Positions 28,462 to 37,902 of a stretch of 64,000 nucleotides of DNA are shown piece after piece. Source of the DNA: Chitinophagales bacterium (lineage in GTDB: Bacteria; Bacteroidota; Bacteroidia; Chitinophagales; JADIYW01); the NCBI GenBank assembly GCA_019694955.1, contig JAIBAX010000014.1, positions 19,979-83,978 on the forward strand. Direction: 5' to 3'. Positions within the stretch are counted from its first letter, which is position 1. Every line of letters starts with the position of its first letter. The translations under genes and the position numbers were made by a program. The notes under the pieces were generated by a model, which worked only from the letters and a program-made list of their open reading frames with translations, did not search any database and was not told the DNA's origin.

Positions 28462-30225
28462 TTATGTACCTTGGAATTGCATGGCATGCAGCTTTTGGTA
28501 CAATCCATCTTCCTTCGCCAACAACTCCTCATGAGTGCCCATTTCCTTGATTTCGCCCTTATCCATTACGATAATTTTATGCGCATTTTGTATAGTAGAA
28601 AGGCGGTGTGCAATCACCAAAGAAGTCCTTCCTTTTACCATTACCTCAATAGCACGCTGTATCAGCTGCTCAGATTCCGTATCTACACTGGAGGTTGCCT
28701 CATCTAAAACGAGGATTTTAGGATTGTAAACCAGCGCACGAATAAAAGAAATCAACTGCCTTTGTCCAACCGACAGCGTTGCTCCACGCTCCATTACCGG
28801 ATAGTTAAACCCGCCCGGGAGATTCAGAATAAATTCATCAGCACCCACTAATTGCGCTGTTTTTAAGACAGTCTCTTCAGAAATATTGGGGTCATTAAGG
28901 GTAATATTATCCATAACCGTCCCAGAAAAGAGGAACACATCTTGAAGCACAACGGCGATTCCTTTTCTGAGCGATTCTAGCGTGTAATTTTTTAAATCAA
29001 TGCCATCCAGAAGAATTTCTCCTCTTTGAATCTCATAGAAGCGGCTTAAGATATTTATCGTAGATGATTTTCCTGAGCCCGTTGCACCCACCAAAGCGAT
29101 CGTTTCACCACTATTTACCTTAAATGAAATATCTTTCAAGACATAGTTTTCCTGATCATAAGCGAACCATACATGTTTAAATTCTATATCGCCCTGAATA
29201 GCTGTTTTTTGAATGGTGCCGGTTTTTTCGAGCTTGTCTTCCGTTTCAATAAGTTTAAATACCCGTTCTGCCGCTATCAAACCCATTTGTAGGGTGTTAA
29301 ATTTATCAGCCATCATACGCAGCGGTCTGAAGGCAAGATTCAGATACATCAGAAACGCAATAATATCACCTGGTTTCCCATTATATTTTAATGATAAAAC
29401 AGCACCATACCACACCATTAATCCGATGGAAAGCGCAAGAATAATTTCTACCACCGGAAAAAAAATAGAAAAATACCATACACTTTTTAAGTTAGCATCT
29501 CGGTGTTCAATGTTTATTTGCTCAAATTTTTCCTGCTCTTGTTGCTCAGCATTAAACACCTGAACAATGCGCATTCCTGTAAGGTGTTCCTGTACAAAGG
29601 CATTCATCTGAGCGACCTTTTCCCTCACCTCATGGAAAGAACTTTTTACCGCTTCTTTGAAAACATAGGTGGCAAGAATAATAAATGGAAATGGAATGAG
29701 GGAAACCAACGTAAGCTTCCAATTGAGATAAAACATCAGCGAAAACACAGCAATTAACGTGAGAATATCCGTAGTTAAGGTGATAATTCCTTCAGAGAAA
29801 ATATTATTGATGGCTTCAACATCATTGATGGTTCGGGTCGTAATAGTGCCGATAGGCGTTTGGTCAAAATACCTTAAATTAAGCCGCTTCACATGGTTAA
29901 ATACCTTTACCCGTAAATCCTTGATAACACTTTGCCCTAAAATTCCTGATATATAACCGAATCCATATCGACTTAGGAATTCCAAAACAAGGAACACCAA
30001 TGAGATTATTGACCACTTCAATATGCCGGAATAATTCCTGTTTAGAATTTGGTCATCGACAATTATTTTTATCAAATAAGGACGTATGGTGGAAATGGCT
30101 GCCACTAAAACACCCAACGCAAATGAAAAAATGAATAACGATCTAAAAGGTCTGGCAAGCCGCAGAACTTTTCTGAGTGTTTTTACATCACCTTTCTGAT
30201 TCGTCGAGATATTAACTCCTTCCAT
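28462..30225 (-). CDS. ABC exporter (MsbA-like), membrane and ATPase domains fused
   Basis: A 587-aa half-transporter. Six membrane helices span about 30-310, followed by an ATPase with GATGSGKSST (Walker A), the Q-loop region VLQDVFLFSGT, the signature LSVGQRQLISF, LVLDEATSSVD (Walker B) and IAHRLST. It is an ABCB-type exporter of lipids, peptides or drugs, acting as a dimer; the MsbA-like assignment is by length and architecture only. The gene is bracketed by related stem-loop elements at 28426 and 30318. Confidence 0.88.
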   Translation of the reverse strand: MEGVNISTNQKGDVKTLRKVLRLARPFRSLFIFSFALGVLVAAISTIRPYLIKIIVDDQILNRNYSGILKWSIISLVFLVLEFLSRYGFGYISGILGQSVIKDLRVKVFNHVKRLNLRYFDQTPIGTITTRTINDVEAINNIFSEGIITLTTDILTLIAVFSLMFYLNWKLTLVSLIPFPFIILATYVFKEAVKSSFHEVREKVAQMNAFVQEHLTGMRIVQVFNAEQQEQEKFEQINIEHRDANLKSVWYFSIFFPVVEIILALSIGLMVWYGAVLSLKYNGKPGDIIAFLMYLNLAFRPLRMMADKFNTLQMGLIAAERVFKLIETEDKLEKTGTIQKTAIQGDIEFKHVWFAYDQENYVLKDISFKVNSGETIALVGATGSGKSSTINILSRFYEIQRGEILLDGIDLKNYTLESLRKGIAVVLQDVFLFSGTVMDNITLNDPNISEETVLKTAQLVGADEFILNLPGGFNYPVMERGATLSVGQRQLISFIRALVYNPKILVLDEATSSVDTESEQLIQRAIEVMVKGRTSLVIAHRLSTIQNAHKIIVMDKGEIKEMGTHEELLAKEDGLYQKLHAMQFQGT

Positions 30226-30317
30226 AAATGAAGGTATAAAGGTAATAGTTCTTTCGGTTAATCCAAATGCTATAAAATAAGAGAAAGGGAGACGACATTT
30301 AGTGTTCTGAATTCTCC

Positions 30318-30341
30318 CATTTTCGTGTCTCCACGAAAATG
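30318..30341. repeat. Stem-loop element E2 (CATTTTCGTG-TCTC-CACGAAAATG)
   Basis: A perfect 10-bp stem with TCTC loop in the gap between folB and the ABC exporter gene. It has the same GTG-TCTY-CAC core as E1 and E4 but different outer pairs, all complementary. AATTCTC precedes it, as in E3. Confidence 0.6.
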
Positions 30342-30375
30342 AAATGTTGCACGTTTGATAGAGCCATCGCCGCGA

Positions 30376-30762
30376 CTAATTTAATAGCTTTTCGGAATAG
30401 TCAGCACGTTCTATCACTTCAAATGCAGAAGCACCCACTTGACCCGCCAAAGGAGGGCTTAGCTTCCGTATTTTCACCCTAATCTCACCTTCGGCACTTA
30501 AAACCTTTAACCGATGCAATATGGAATATGCCAATGTTTCTATTAGTTTACGAGGAACAGACATCTCTTCCTGAACAATCTGATAAATACTTTCATAATT
30601 AACCGTTCGCTCCAACGCATCATCCTCGGAGGCATGTTCAGCATGGATTTCTATGGAAACATCTACTTCAAATTCGCCACCAATAATACGCTCTTCTTCA
30701 TAAAAACCATGATATGCAAAAAAATGCATGCCCTCTAAACTTAAAATATCTTTCTTAGTCAT
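30376..30762 (-). CDS. folB: Dihydroneopterin aldolase
   Basis: A 128-aa FolB-type aldolase in tetrahydrofolate synthesis, converting dihydroneopterin to 6-hydroxymethyldihydropterin. It has LEGMHFFAYHGFYEEERIIGG with Glu22 of the pterin site, LIETLAYSI in the middle and the catalytic Lys in VKIRKLSPP (Lys100). No other folate genes are adjacent, but PabB is encoded at 59.9 kb. Confidence 0.93.
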   Translation of the reverse strand: MTKKDILSLEGMHFFAYHGFYEEERIIGGEFEVDVSIEIHAEHASEDDALERTVNYESIYQIVQEEMSVPRKLIETLAYSILHRLKVLSAEGEIRVKIRKLSPPLAGQVGASAFEVIERADYSEKLLN

Positions 30763-30818
30763 TACCTTTGCTTAATATTAATGCTACTTGTTTTCAAATA
30801 TCGTAAAAAATATCTTAT

Positions 30819-32006
30819 ATGATAAACCGTTATGCACAATCCTACAGAGGATTCGATTATGTTCTTTTAGATGAGTTATTAACAGATGAACAAAAGGCAG
30901 TAAGGGATAGCGTCCGAGCTTGGGTCAATAAATCAGTAATACCTATCATCGAAGATGCCGCAGAAAATTGTGCATTTCCGGAGCATTTGGTAAAGGAATT
31001 GGGAGAGATTGGCGCCTTCGGACCACAAATCCCACAAGAATATGGGGGCTTAGGCGTTGATTATAATACATATGGCATCATCATGCAAGAATTAGAAAGA
31101 GCCGATTCAGGTTTGCGGTCTACGGCAAGTGTACAAGGCAGCTTAGTGATGTTTCCCATTTGGAAATATGGCAGCGAAGAACAAAAGATGAAATACCTTC
31201 CTGCATTGGCTAAAGGAGAATACTTGGGATGCTTCGGACTTACCGAACCCAATCACGGCTCCAATCCGCAAGGCATGGAGACAACTTTGAAGTATAAAGA
31301 TGGAAAATATTACCTCAACGGCGCCAAAATGTGGATTACCAATTCCCCAAAAGCCGGCATTGCGGTAGTATGGGCGAAAAACGATCAGGGAGAAATTGTA
31401 GGTTGTGTCGTTGAGCGAGGCATGAAGGGATTTTCTACACCGGAAATACATGGAAAATGGTCGCTGAGGGCATCTATAACAGGAGAATTGATTTTTGACG
31501 ACGTAGAAATACCCGAAGAAAACATCCTTCCAAAAGCAAAAGGATTAAAAGCACCCTTATCATGTTTGTCATCAGCAAGATTCGGCATCGGTTGGGGTAG
31601 CCTCGGCGCTGCAATGGACTGCCTCCATGTAGCAGTGGAATATAGTAAAGAAAGAATCCAATTTGGAAAACCCATCGGTCAGTTTCAGCTTACACAAAAG
31701 AAATTAGCAGAAATGATTACGGAGGTCACCAAAGGACAGCTATTGGCATGGAGAGTAGGATGTTTAGCGGCGGAAGGAAAAGCATCTCCCGCCATGATAT
31801 CTATGGTGAAGCGCAATAACGTGGAAACAGCACTTACCATTGCCAGAGATTCCCGACAAATACTCGGCGGTATGGGCATAACGGGAGAGTTCCCAATGAT
31901 GCGCCACATGATGAATCTGGAGTCAGTAATCACTTATGAAGGAACGCATGATATCCATTTGCTGATAACAGGTATGGATCTTACAGGGTTGAATGCTTTT
32001 GGGTAG
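30819..32006 (+). CDS. Acyl-CoA dehydrogenase (glutaryl-CoA dehydrogenase-like)
   Basis: A 395-aa FAD enzyme: N-terminal helical domain, FGLTEPNHGSNP (FAD/substrate loop, near 146), MWITNSPKAGIAVVWA, ERIQFGKPIGQFQL, QILGGMGITGEFP and the catalytic Glu in TYEGTHDIH near 378. The GLTEPNHGSNP and YEGTHDIHLLITG segments fit glutaryl-CoA dehydrogenase best, which oxidises and decarboxylates glutaryl-CoA in lysine/tryptophan breakdown. The precise substrate is an inference. It converges on serS. Confidence 0.88.
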   Translation: MINRYAQSYRGFDYVLLDELLTDEQKAVRDSVRAWVNKSVIPIIEDAAENCAFPEHLVKELGEIGAFGPQIPQEYGGLGVDYNTYGIIMQELERADSGLRSTASVQGSLVMFPIWKYGSEEQKMKYLPALAKGEYLGCFGLTEPNHGSNPQGMETTLKYKDGKYYLNGAKMWITNSPKAGIAVVWAKNDQGEIVGCVVERGMKGFSTPEIHGKWSLRASITGELIFDDVEIPEENILPKAKGLKAPLSCLSSARFGIGWGSLGAAMDCLHVAVEYSKERIQFGKPIGQFQLTQKKLAEMITEVTKGQLLAWRVGCLAAEGKASPAMISMVKRNNVETALTIARDSRQILGGMGITGEFPMMRHMMNLESVITYEGTHDIHLLITGMDLTGLNAFG

Positions 32007-32012
32007 AAAAGT

Positions 32013-33293
32013 TTAATGAATATACTCAAATCCCGTATACGGTTTTAATGCATCTGGAATTCTGATGCCATTCTCCGTTTGGTTGTTCTCTAATAAGCAG
32101 GCTACAATTCTCGCTAATGCCAAAGCACTACCATTCAAGGTGTGCGCAAGGACGTTCTTGCCATTGGCATCTTTATATCGAAGTTTTAGGCGGTTTGACT
32201 GGAAGCTTTCGAAATTAGAAACAGAACTCACTTCTAACCAACGCTTTTGTGCGGCACTATAGCATTCAAAATCATAGGTTAATGCGCTACCAAAGCTCAT
32301 GTCGCCACCACATAAGCGCAAAATCCGATACGGTAATTCCAATTTTTTCAACAACCCTTCCACATGAGCCACCATATTATCTAATGTTTCATAAGACTTA
32401 TCCGGATGTTGTATCTGAACGATTTCTACCTTGTCAAATTGATGTAAGCGATTCAATCCGCGAACGTCAGCACCATAAGAACCGGCTTCTCTACGGAAAC
32501 AAGGCGTATATCCCACCATCTTAACCGGAAACTGACTCTCTTTTAATATAATATCTCTATAAATATTAGTAATAGGCACCTCTGCCGTCGGTATCATATA
32601 AAACTCATCCTCAGTAATATGATACATCTGACCTTCTTTGTCAGGCAATTGACCGGTACCAAATGCAGAGTCTTTGTTCACCATCAAAGGTGGAATTACT
32701 TCTACATATCCTGCTGCAATGGCTTCGTCTAAAAAGAAAGAAATGAGTGCCCTTTGAAGCTTTGCGCCTTGTTTTTTATAAACCGGAAATCCTGCTCCGG
32801 TCAGCTTAACGCCTAATTCAAAATCGATAATATCATACTTCGCAGCCAACTCCCAATGTGGCAAAGCCGTTTCTGGTAAATTAGGAATCTCTTCTACACA
32901 AAACACACAGAGATTGTCCTCAGCAAATCTGCCTTCAGGAACAATATCAGCAGGTAAATTGGGCAAACTCACCAAATGGTTGAACTGCGCCAACTCAATA
33001 ATTTCCAAATCCTTCTCTAAGACTGCAATTTTATCTTTAATAGCTGCAATTTCATTCTTTAACTGTTCTGCTTTTGCAATATCTTCCGGCAGTTTTGTTT
33101 TTAATAGATTGCCTATTTCTTTAGAAATATTATTCCTTTGTGATAATAAATCATCAACATCACTCTTAACGAGTTTTCTTTTCTGATCCAACGAAATAAT
33201 CTCATCCACCACTTCCGTATTGGTAAAGTGTTTTTTTGCCAATTTTGCCTTTACTACGGCCGGTTCTCTTCTGATAAGGTCGATTTGCAACAT
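32013..33293 (-). CDS. serS: Seryl-tRNA synthetase
   Basis: A 426-aa class II synthetase charging tRNA-Ser. It begins MLQIDLIRREPAVVKAKLAKK with the N-terminal tRNA-binding coiled coil (about 25-105). Motif 2 is FRREAGSYGADVRGLNRLHQFDKVE and motif 3 NGSALALARIVACLLENNQTENG; TAEVPITN marks the serine site. The start at 33293 is preferred to an ATG at 33314, which lies inside a likely -7 box. Confidence 0.96.
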   Translation of the reverse strand: MLQIDLIRREPAVVKAKLAKKHFTNTEVVDEIISLDQKRKLVKSDVDDLLSQRNNISKEIGNLLKTKLPEDIAKAEQLKNEIAAIKDKIAVLEKDLEIIELAQFNHLVSLPNLPADIVPEGRFAEDNLCVFCVEEIPNLPETALPHWELAAKYDIIDFELGVKLTGAGFPVYKKQGAKLQRALISFFLDEAIAAGYVEVIPPLMVNKDSAFGTGQLPDKEGQMYHITEDEFYMIPTAEVPITNIYRDIILKESQFPVKMVGYTPCFRREAGSYGADVRGLNRLHQFDKVEIVQIQHPDKSYETLDNMVAHVEGLLKKLELPYRILRLCGGDMSFGSALTYDFECYSAAQKRWLEVSSVSNFESFQSNRLKLRYKDANGKNVLAHTLNGSALALARIVACLLENNQTENGIRIPDALKPYTGFEYIH

Positions 33294-33311
33294 ATTTCTT
33301 ACAATTTGTTG

Positions 33312-33319
33312 CAAAGATA
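33312..33319 (-). promoter_or_regulatory. Putative -7 box of serS
   Basis: TATCTTTG on the minus strand, followed by GCAA, is a perfect TAnnTTTG box about 19 bp upstream of the ATG at 33293. It overlaps the alternative ATG at 33312-33314 and so decides the start. Confidence 0.5.
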
Positions 33320-33500
33320 GCTATTCCTTTATCTTGTATAAGGTGAAAGCCAAGGGTTTTGTAAAAAAGACGTTATTTTTTTTTATTTATGAGAAAAAAG
33401 CATTTACTTTGCAAAGTCAACTGATAGTTATAATTCATAACTATTTCATTCCACAGAGAATTTTTATTAAAAATTTGAATAGCCATACAAATACTTATTT

Positions 33501-35255
33501 ATGATTGAAGTAAATCAACTTCCGGATATGTTATTGCCAGATTTAAAAGAATTAGGCGAACGTTTAAACATACCCAAAGCAAGGTATCTAAAAAAAGGAG
33601 AACTCATTGAGTCTATTACCAAAGCGATTGAAGAGCAAAAACAACTTGCTAAGGCAAAAGAAACTATAGAAGAAAAACCTGAACCAGAACCTGTTCAAAC
33701 AGAAACACCCTCCAACTCAGGAAAACTATTTACCATACAGGATTCTAAAAACAGGGTGCTGCGAAAAAGAAAGAAGACTGGCACAGAGGAAACACCTAAA
33801 ACATCATCGTCTGAGATCATTTTCGTTGACGAAGAACCTCAAATGGAAGAAGAAAAGGTAGTAGTCAGTGAGCAAATGATTGAACCAATTGTAAAAGAAG
33901 AACCAAAAGAAGCACCTAAGCAGGAGCCACAGCAGCCGAAAAAAGACTTCAAAAGGTATAAACAAGAAAAGCAAGAGAAAAAGGAAGTAGCTGAAAAAAC
34001 TTCGAATGCCGAGGTGGTAGAAAGTACACCAATAGATGTGGACGATAAAAAGGAATCAGAAGATAAAAAGAAAGAAGAGCGTTCAAATGGTCACGACAGA
34101 AATTCTTCCAGAAGATATTCGTCAGAATTTAATGTTGAATTGGATGGTGCCATCGCCGGAGAAGGTGTACTGGAAATCATTCCAGAAGGCTACGGTTTTC
34201 TCAGATCTTCAGATTATAACTACCTGTCAAGTCCTGATGATGTATATGTTTCTCCTTCGCAAATAAAATTATTCGGGTTAAAATCAGGTGACACAGTAAA
34301 AGGTACAGTGCGCCCACCAAAAGAAGGAGAAAAATATTTCGCCCTTCTAAAGCTAGAGACCATTAACGGAAAAACACCCCAAGAAATCAGGGATAGAATT
34401 CCTTTCGACTACCTCACACCGCTGTTTCCTGATGAAAAACTCAACCTGTTTGAGTCTGCAACAAACTATTCTACAAGAATGGTAGATTTATTTGCTCCCA
34501 TTGGCAAAGGACAACGCGGTATGATTGTAGCACAGCCGAAAACAGGAAAAACCATGCTCCTAAAGAGCATTGCAAATGCCATCGCTAAAAACCATCCGGA
34601 AGTATATCTCATAGTACTCCTAATTGATGAACGACCTGAAGAGGTCACAGACATGGCTAGAAGCGTAAACGCAGAGGTAGTGGCATCTACCTTCGACGAG
34701 CCCGCCGATAGACACGTAAAAGTGTCTAATATCGTTTTACAGAAAGCAAAAAGACTCGTTGAATGTGGACATGATGTAGTGATACTGTTGGATTCTATTA
34801 CACGTCTTGCTAGAGCACATAATACCTGTGCACCCTCATCAGGGAAGGTATTGTCTGGTGGTGTGGAGGCAAATGCATTACATAAGCCAAAGCAATTCTT
34901 TGGCGCAGCCAGAAATATTGAAAATGGAGGCTCGCTAACCATTGTAGCTACTGCTCTTATTGATACAGGGTCAAAAATGGATGAGGTTATCTTCGAAGAA
35001 TTCAAAGGAACCGGAAACATGGAACTGCAACTAGACAGAAAACTTTCGAATAAACGCATCTTCCCTGCAATTGATGTAGTGGCTTCCAGCACACGTAGAG
35101 ATGATTTATTGCACGATAAAGAAGCTCTATCGAAGATGTGGATTTTACGCAATCACTTAGCCGACATGAATTCAGAAGAGTCTATGACGATGTTGTTGCG
35201 CAACATGAAAGGCACCCGAAATAACGAAGAATTTTTGGTATCCATGAATGGGTAA
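33501..35255 (+). CDS. rho: Transcription termination factor Rho
   Basis: A 584-aa hexameric RNA helicase ending transcripts. The Rho N-terminal domain ([28 protein letters not shown], 11-40) is followed by a charged, low-complexity insertion at about 45-210, rich in Glu, Lys, Pro and Gln, then the RNA-binding cold-shock-like domain ([16 protein letters not shown]). The RecA-type ATPase has [15 protein letters not shown] (337-351), [14 protein letters not shown] and the Q/R-loop region [20 protein letters not shown]. coli Rho has about 419 residues and no such insertion. Insertions like this are known in Bacteroides Rho, where they affect RNA binding and condensate formation. Confidence 0.96.
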   Translation: MIEVNQLPDMLLPDLKELGERLNIPKARYLKKGELIESITKAIEEQKQLAKAKETIEEKPEPEPVQTETPSNSGKLFTIQDSKNRVLRKRKKTGTEETPKTSSSEIIFVDEEPQMEEEKVVVSEQMIEPIVKEEPKEAPKQEPQQPKKDFKRYKQEKQEKKEVAEKTSNAEVVESTPIDVDDKKESEDKKKEERSNGHDRNSSRRYSSEFNVELDGAIAGEGVLEIIPEGYGFLRSSDYNYLSSPDDVYVSPSQIKLFGLKSGDTVKGTVRPPKEGEKYFALLKLETINGKTPQEIRDRIPFDYLTPLFPDEKLNLFESATNYSTRMVDLFAPIGKGQRGMIVAQPKTGKTMLLKSIANAIAKNHPEVYLIVLLIDERPEEVTDMARSVNAEVVASTFDEPADRHVKVSNIVLQKAKRLVECGHDVVILLDSITRLARAHNTCAPSSGKVLSGGVEANALHKPKQFFGAARNIENGGSLTIVATALIDTGSKMDEVIFEEFKGTGNMELQLDRKLSNKRIFPAIDVVASSTRRDDLLHDKEALSKMWILRNHLADMNSEESMTMLLRNMKGTRNNEEFLVSMNG

Positions 35256-35311
35256 ATGCCATTTCGGAAGATTAATTTTTCGTAAACGATAAAAAATAAC
35301 AAGATAAAGCA

Positions 35312-35319
35312 TATCTTTG
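35312..35319 (+). promoter_or_regulatory. Putative -7 box of rpmH
   Basis: TATCTTTG followed by GCAA, 22 bp before the rpmH ATG. Its perfect match to TAnnTTTG fits a strong ribosomal-protein promoter. Confidence 0.5.
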
Positions 35320-35340
35320 CAATCCTAAAATTTTTGAGCA

Positions 35341-35496
35341 ATGAAAAGGACATTCCAACCATCGGTAAGGAAGCGTAAGAATAAGCACGGTTTCAGAGAA
35401 AGAATGAGAACCAAAGGCGGACAAGCAGTATTGAAAGCGCGTAGAGCAAAAGGAAGAAAACGCCTATCTGTTTCTGACGAACGTAAACTTAAATAA
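35341..35496 (+). CDS. rpmH: Ribosomal protein bL34
   Basis: A 51-aa, very basic protein: [18 protein letters not shown], then [26 protein letters not shown], the full bL34 sequence ending ERKLK. It sits in the large ribosomal subunit. The usual rpmH-rnpA-yidD order follows. The next gene starts about 20 bp after the stop. Confidence 0.97.
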   Translation: MKRTFQPSVRKRKNKHGFRERMRTKGGQAVLKARRAKGRKRLSVSDERKLK

Positions 35497-35516
35497 GTAA
35501 TACTACGGCGGAATCT

Positions 35517-35912
35517 ATTAAATATTGCGCCCAGTCTTTAAATAAAAACGAACGCCTGAAAAGTCGAAAGGTCATTCAATCACTTTTCAGGCGTAAGTCT
35601 TTTATATATACACCCAATCTTAAAATCTACTTTGTAGAACATCCCCTAGAAACTAAATATCCCATTCAGGTATGCTTTAGCGTGCCAAAAAGAAGTTTCC
35701 CCAAGGCAACAGATAGAAACAAAATTAAACGAAGGCTGAAAGAGCAATATCGCAAGAAAAAGCTTCCATTATACAATTTGCTTGCAGAAAAATCCAAACA
35801 ACTCGCCATCCTCATTGTATATCAATCCAAAGAAATGATGGATTATTCCTCTATGGAAAAAGAAATTGAGCAGTTTCTCCATACATTTGTACAGAAATAT
35901 GAGGTGGATTAA
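35517..35912 (+). CDS. rnpA: Ribonuclease P protein component (probable ATT start)
   Basis: The protein subunit of RNase P, which matures tRNA 5' ends. The frame reads [20 protein letters not shown], then [28 protein letters not shown], and the hallmark RNR motif [14 protein letters not shown]. The conserved N-terminal part lies upstream of the first ATG/GTG/TTG in frame (GTG 35682), so a start there would remove a third of the protein. The frame is open back to 35493 without ATG, GTG or TTG. ATT at 35517, six bases after GGCGGA, is the best candidate (131 aa). A CTG at 35556 or a sequencing error are alternatives. The 3' end overlaps yidD. Confidence 0.85.
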   Translation: MKYCAQSLNKNERLKSRKVIQSLFRRKSFIYTPNLKIYFVEHPLETKYPIQVCFSVPKRSFPKATDRNKIKRRLKEQYRKKKLPLYNLLAEKSKQLAILIVYQSKEMMDYSSMEKEIEQFLHTFVQKYEVD

Positions 35913-36129
35913 AAAAATATTGACTTTCTTTCTACTGCTACTGATACGCATGTATAAATTAATTATCAGCCCTTGGTTAGGTCCGGCATGTAGATACACA
36001 CCTACTTGCAGTGTATATGCCAAAGATGCCATTATCAAATATGGGCCATTTAAAGGAGGATGGATGGCCTTGCGACGCATTCTTTCTTGCCACCCTTGGG
36101 GAGGAAGTGGCTACGATCCCGTGAAGTAA
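35899..36129 (+). CDS. yidD: Membrane protein insertion efficiency factor YidD
   Basis: A 76-aa protein with one hydrophobic N-terminal segment ([22 protein letters not shown]) and the diagnostic [17 protein letters not shown] and [26 protein letters not shown] 35899 is the family-typical start; it overlaps the rnpA end by 14 bp. It is thought to assist YidC; yidC is not adjacent here. Confidence 0.95.
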   Translation: MRWIKKILTFFLLLLIRMYKLIISPWLGPACRYTPTCSVYAKDAIIKYGPFKGGWMALRRILSCHPWGGSGYDPVK

Positions 36130-36225
36130 TCCATTTTCTACTAATTATTGTTAAAAATCAGTATTTTGCACAAGCAATATGATTTTTTGGAATATTTTTA
36201 AGACGTTAAAAGATAAAATATACAT

Positions 36226-37896
36226 ATGAATTTTAAACATATCCTTGCGAAAACAAAAAGAAAGTATATCCTAGCCCCCTTGTTGGGCGTTGGCTTTTTA
36301 GTATTAACTGCCGCAGGAGACCGCTATTTTGAAATTTCTAAAAACATTGAAATATTTACTACACTCTTTAAAGAATTGAATACTTATTATGTAGATGAGG
36401 TAGATCCGAATAAATTGATGGAAACAGGCATAGAGTCCATGTTGGCATCTCTAGATCCTTTTACAAACTATATCACTGGTGCAGATATTGACGAGTATCA
36501 ACTTCAGACTACGGGAAGATATGATGGGATAGGTGCCAGAATCATGAAAATGGGAGATTATGTCGTCATCTCAGAACCGTATGAAGGATATCCCGCACAA
36601 AAGGCAGGGTTGGAAGCAGGAGATATTATCCTCGAAATCGATGGCAAATCCGCACAAGGTTATAACACCGATCAGGTTAGCGAACTCCTAAAAGGTCAAC
36701 CCAGCACAGAACTACGCCTTAAAATCAAGAAATTCGACTCAGATAAAATTGAAGATATTACCATCCAACGTACAGAAATAAAAATTTATAATGTACCCTA
36801 TTTTGGCATGCTAAACGAGGAGATAGGATATATAAAATTAGATAATTTTGCTGAAAAAGCAGGTCAGGAGGTAGCAGACGCCTTGAAATCGCTCAAAACA
36901 GACCATCCCGGCATGAAAGGTCTCGTATTCGATTTGCGTGGAAACGGAGGTGGTTTATTAAATGAAGCCATTAATGTAGCCAATGTATTTATCGACAAAG
37001 GACAAAAAATTGTCTATACCAAGGGAAAAACTTCCGATGCAAACAACGAATATACAACCATGAATAAAGCCGTGGATACGCAAATACCCTTGGTCGTTTT
37101 AATTGATGGCGGTACCGCTTCCGCATCAGAAATCGTGAGTGGTTCCATTCAGGATTTAGATAGAGGCATCGTGATTGGGCAAAATTCCTATGGGAAAGGG
37201 TTGGTACAAATTACCAGACCAATAGCCTATAAAGCCAGGCTAAAAGTAACCACTTCCAAATACTATATTCCCAGTGGAAGATGTATACAAAGAATTGACT
37301 ATTCGCATAGAAATGATGAAGGCAAAGCCTTGGCAGTAGCCGACTCTTTAAGAAAATCCTTTAAAACTAAGGGCGGAAGAACAGTGAAAGACGGAGCAGG
37401 AATTGAACCGGATGTAACCACAGAAGAGCAAATACTTTCTGACGTAACGTATAGCCTTTTTGAAAATAACCACATCTTTAATTACGCCAGTTCATATAAG
37501 AAAAGCCACCCAACATTAGAAGGTGGCGAGAAGTTTAAAATGTCAGATGCCGATTTTGAAGCATTCTTATCTTATATGAAAGACAAAGAATACAAGTATA
37601 ATACAGAAACAGAAGCGCAAGTAAAAAAATTGAAAGAGATCGCAGAAAAGGAAAAATATTTGGCCGCAATACAACCTGTAATCACAGACTTAGAGTCTAA
37701 GATTTCTTTAGATAAAGAAAAAGATTTAGTAAAGCATAAAGACGAAGTAAAAAGAATGCTCGAAATGGAAATCGTTAGTAGATATAAATATGAGAAAGGA
37801 AGGATTGCAGCATCTCTAAAAGACGATCAGGATATCCTTAAATCTTTCGAGTACTTCTCCGATTTAACCAAATACAATAAGCTACTAGGCAAATAA
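36226..37896 (+). CDS. S41 family C-terminal processing peptidase
   Basis: A 556-aa periplasmic serine protease: one N-terminal membrane/signal segment (ILAPLLGVGFLVLTAAG), a PDZ domain (about 95-180, YDGIGARIMKMGDYVVISE and AGLEAGDIILEIDG), then the S41 core with GNGGGLLNEA, the nucleophile Ser in GGTASASEIVSG and the general-base Lys in QNSYGKGLVQ. A charged C-terminal helical extension follows. It probably degrades or trims envelope proteins. The position after rnpA-yidD is common in Bacteroidota. Confidence 0.92.
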   Translation: MNFKHILAKTKRKYILAPLLGVGFLVLTAAGDRYFEISKNIEIFTTLFKELNTYYVDEVDPNKLMETGIESMLASLDPFTNYITGADIDEYQLQTTGRYDGIGARIMKMGDYVVISEPYEGYPAQKAGLEAGDIILEIDGKSAQGYNTDQVSELLKGQPSTELRLKIKKFDSDKIEDITIQRTEIKIYNVPYFGMLNEEIGYIKLDNFAEKAGQEVADALKSLKTDHPGMKGLVFDLRGNGGGLLNEAINVANVFIDKGQKIVYTKGKTSDANNEYTTMNKAVDTQIPLVVLIDGGTASASEIVSGSIQDLDRGIVIGQNSYGKGLVQITRPIAYKARLKVTTSKYYIPSGRCIQRIDYSHRNDEGKALAVADSLRKSFKTKGGRTVKDGAGIEPDVTTEEQILSDVTYSLFENNHIFNYASSYKKSHPTLEGGEKFKMSDADFEAFLSYMKDKEYKYNTETEAQVKKLKEIAEKEKYLAAIQPVITDLESKISLDKEKDLVKHKDEVKRMLEMEIVSRYKYEKGRIAASLKDDQDILKSFEYFSDLTKYNKLLGK

Positions 37897-37902
37897 TTTG
37901 CG

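Noticed and set aside
33423..33450. ATAGTTAT-AATTC-ATAACTAT palindrome upstream of rho as a member of the 23-mer family
   Set aside because: Different arm sequence without the GTTGA/TCAAC core; it may be an operator but has no second copy.
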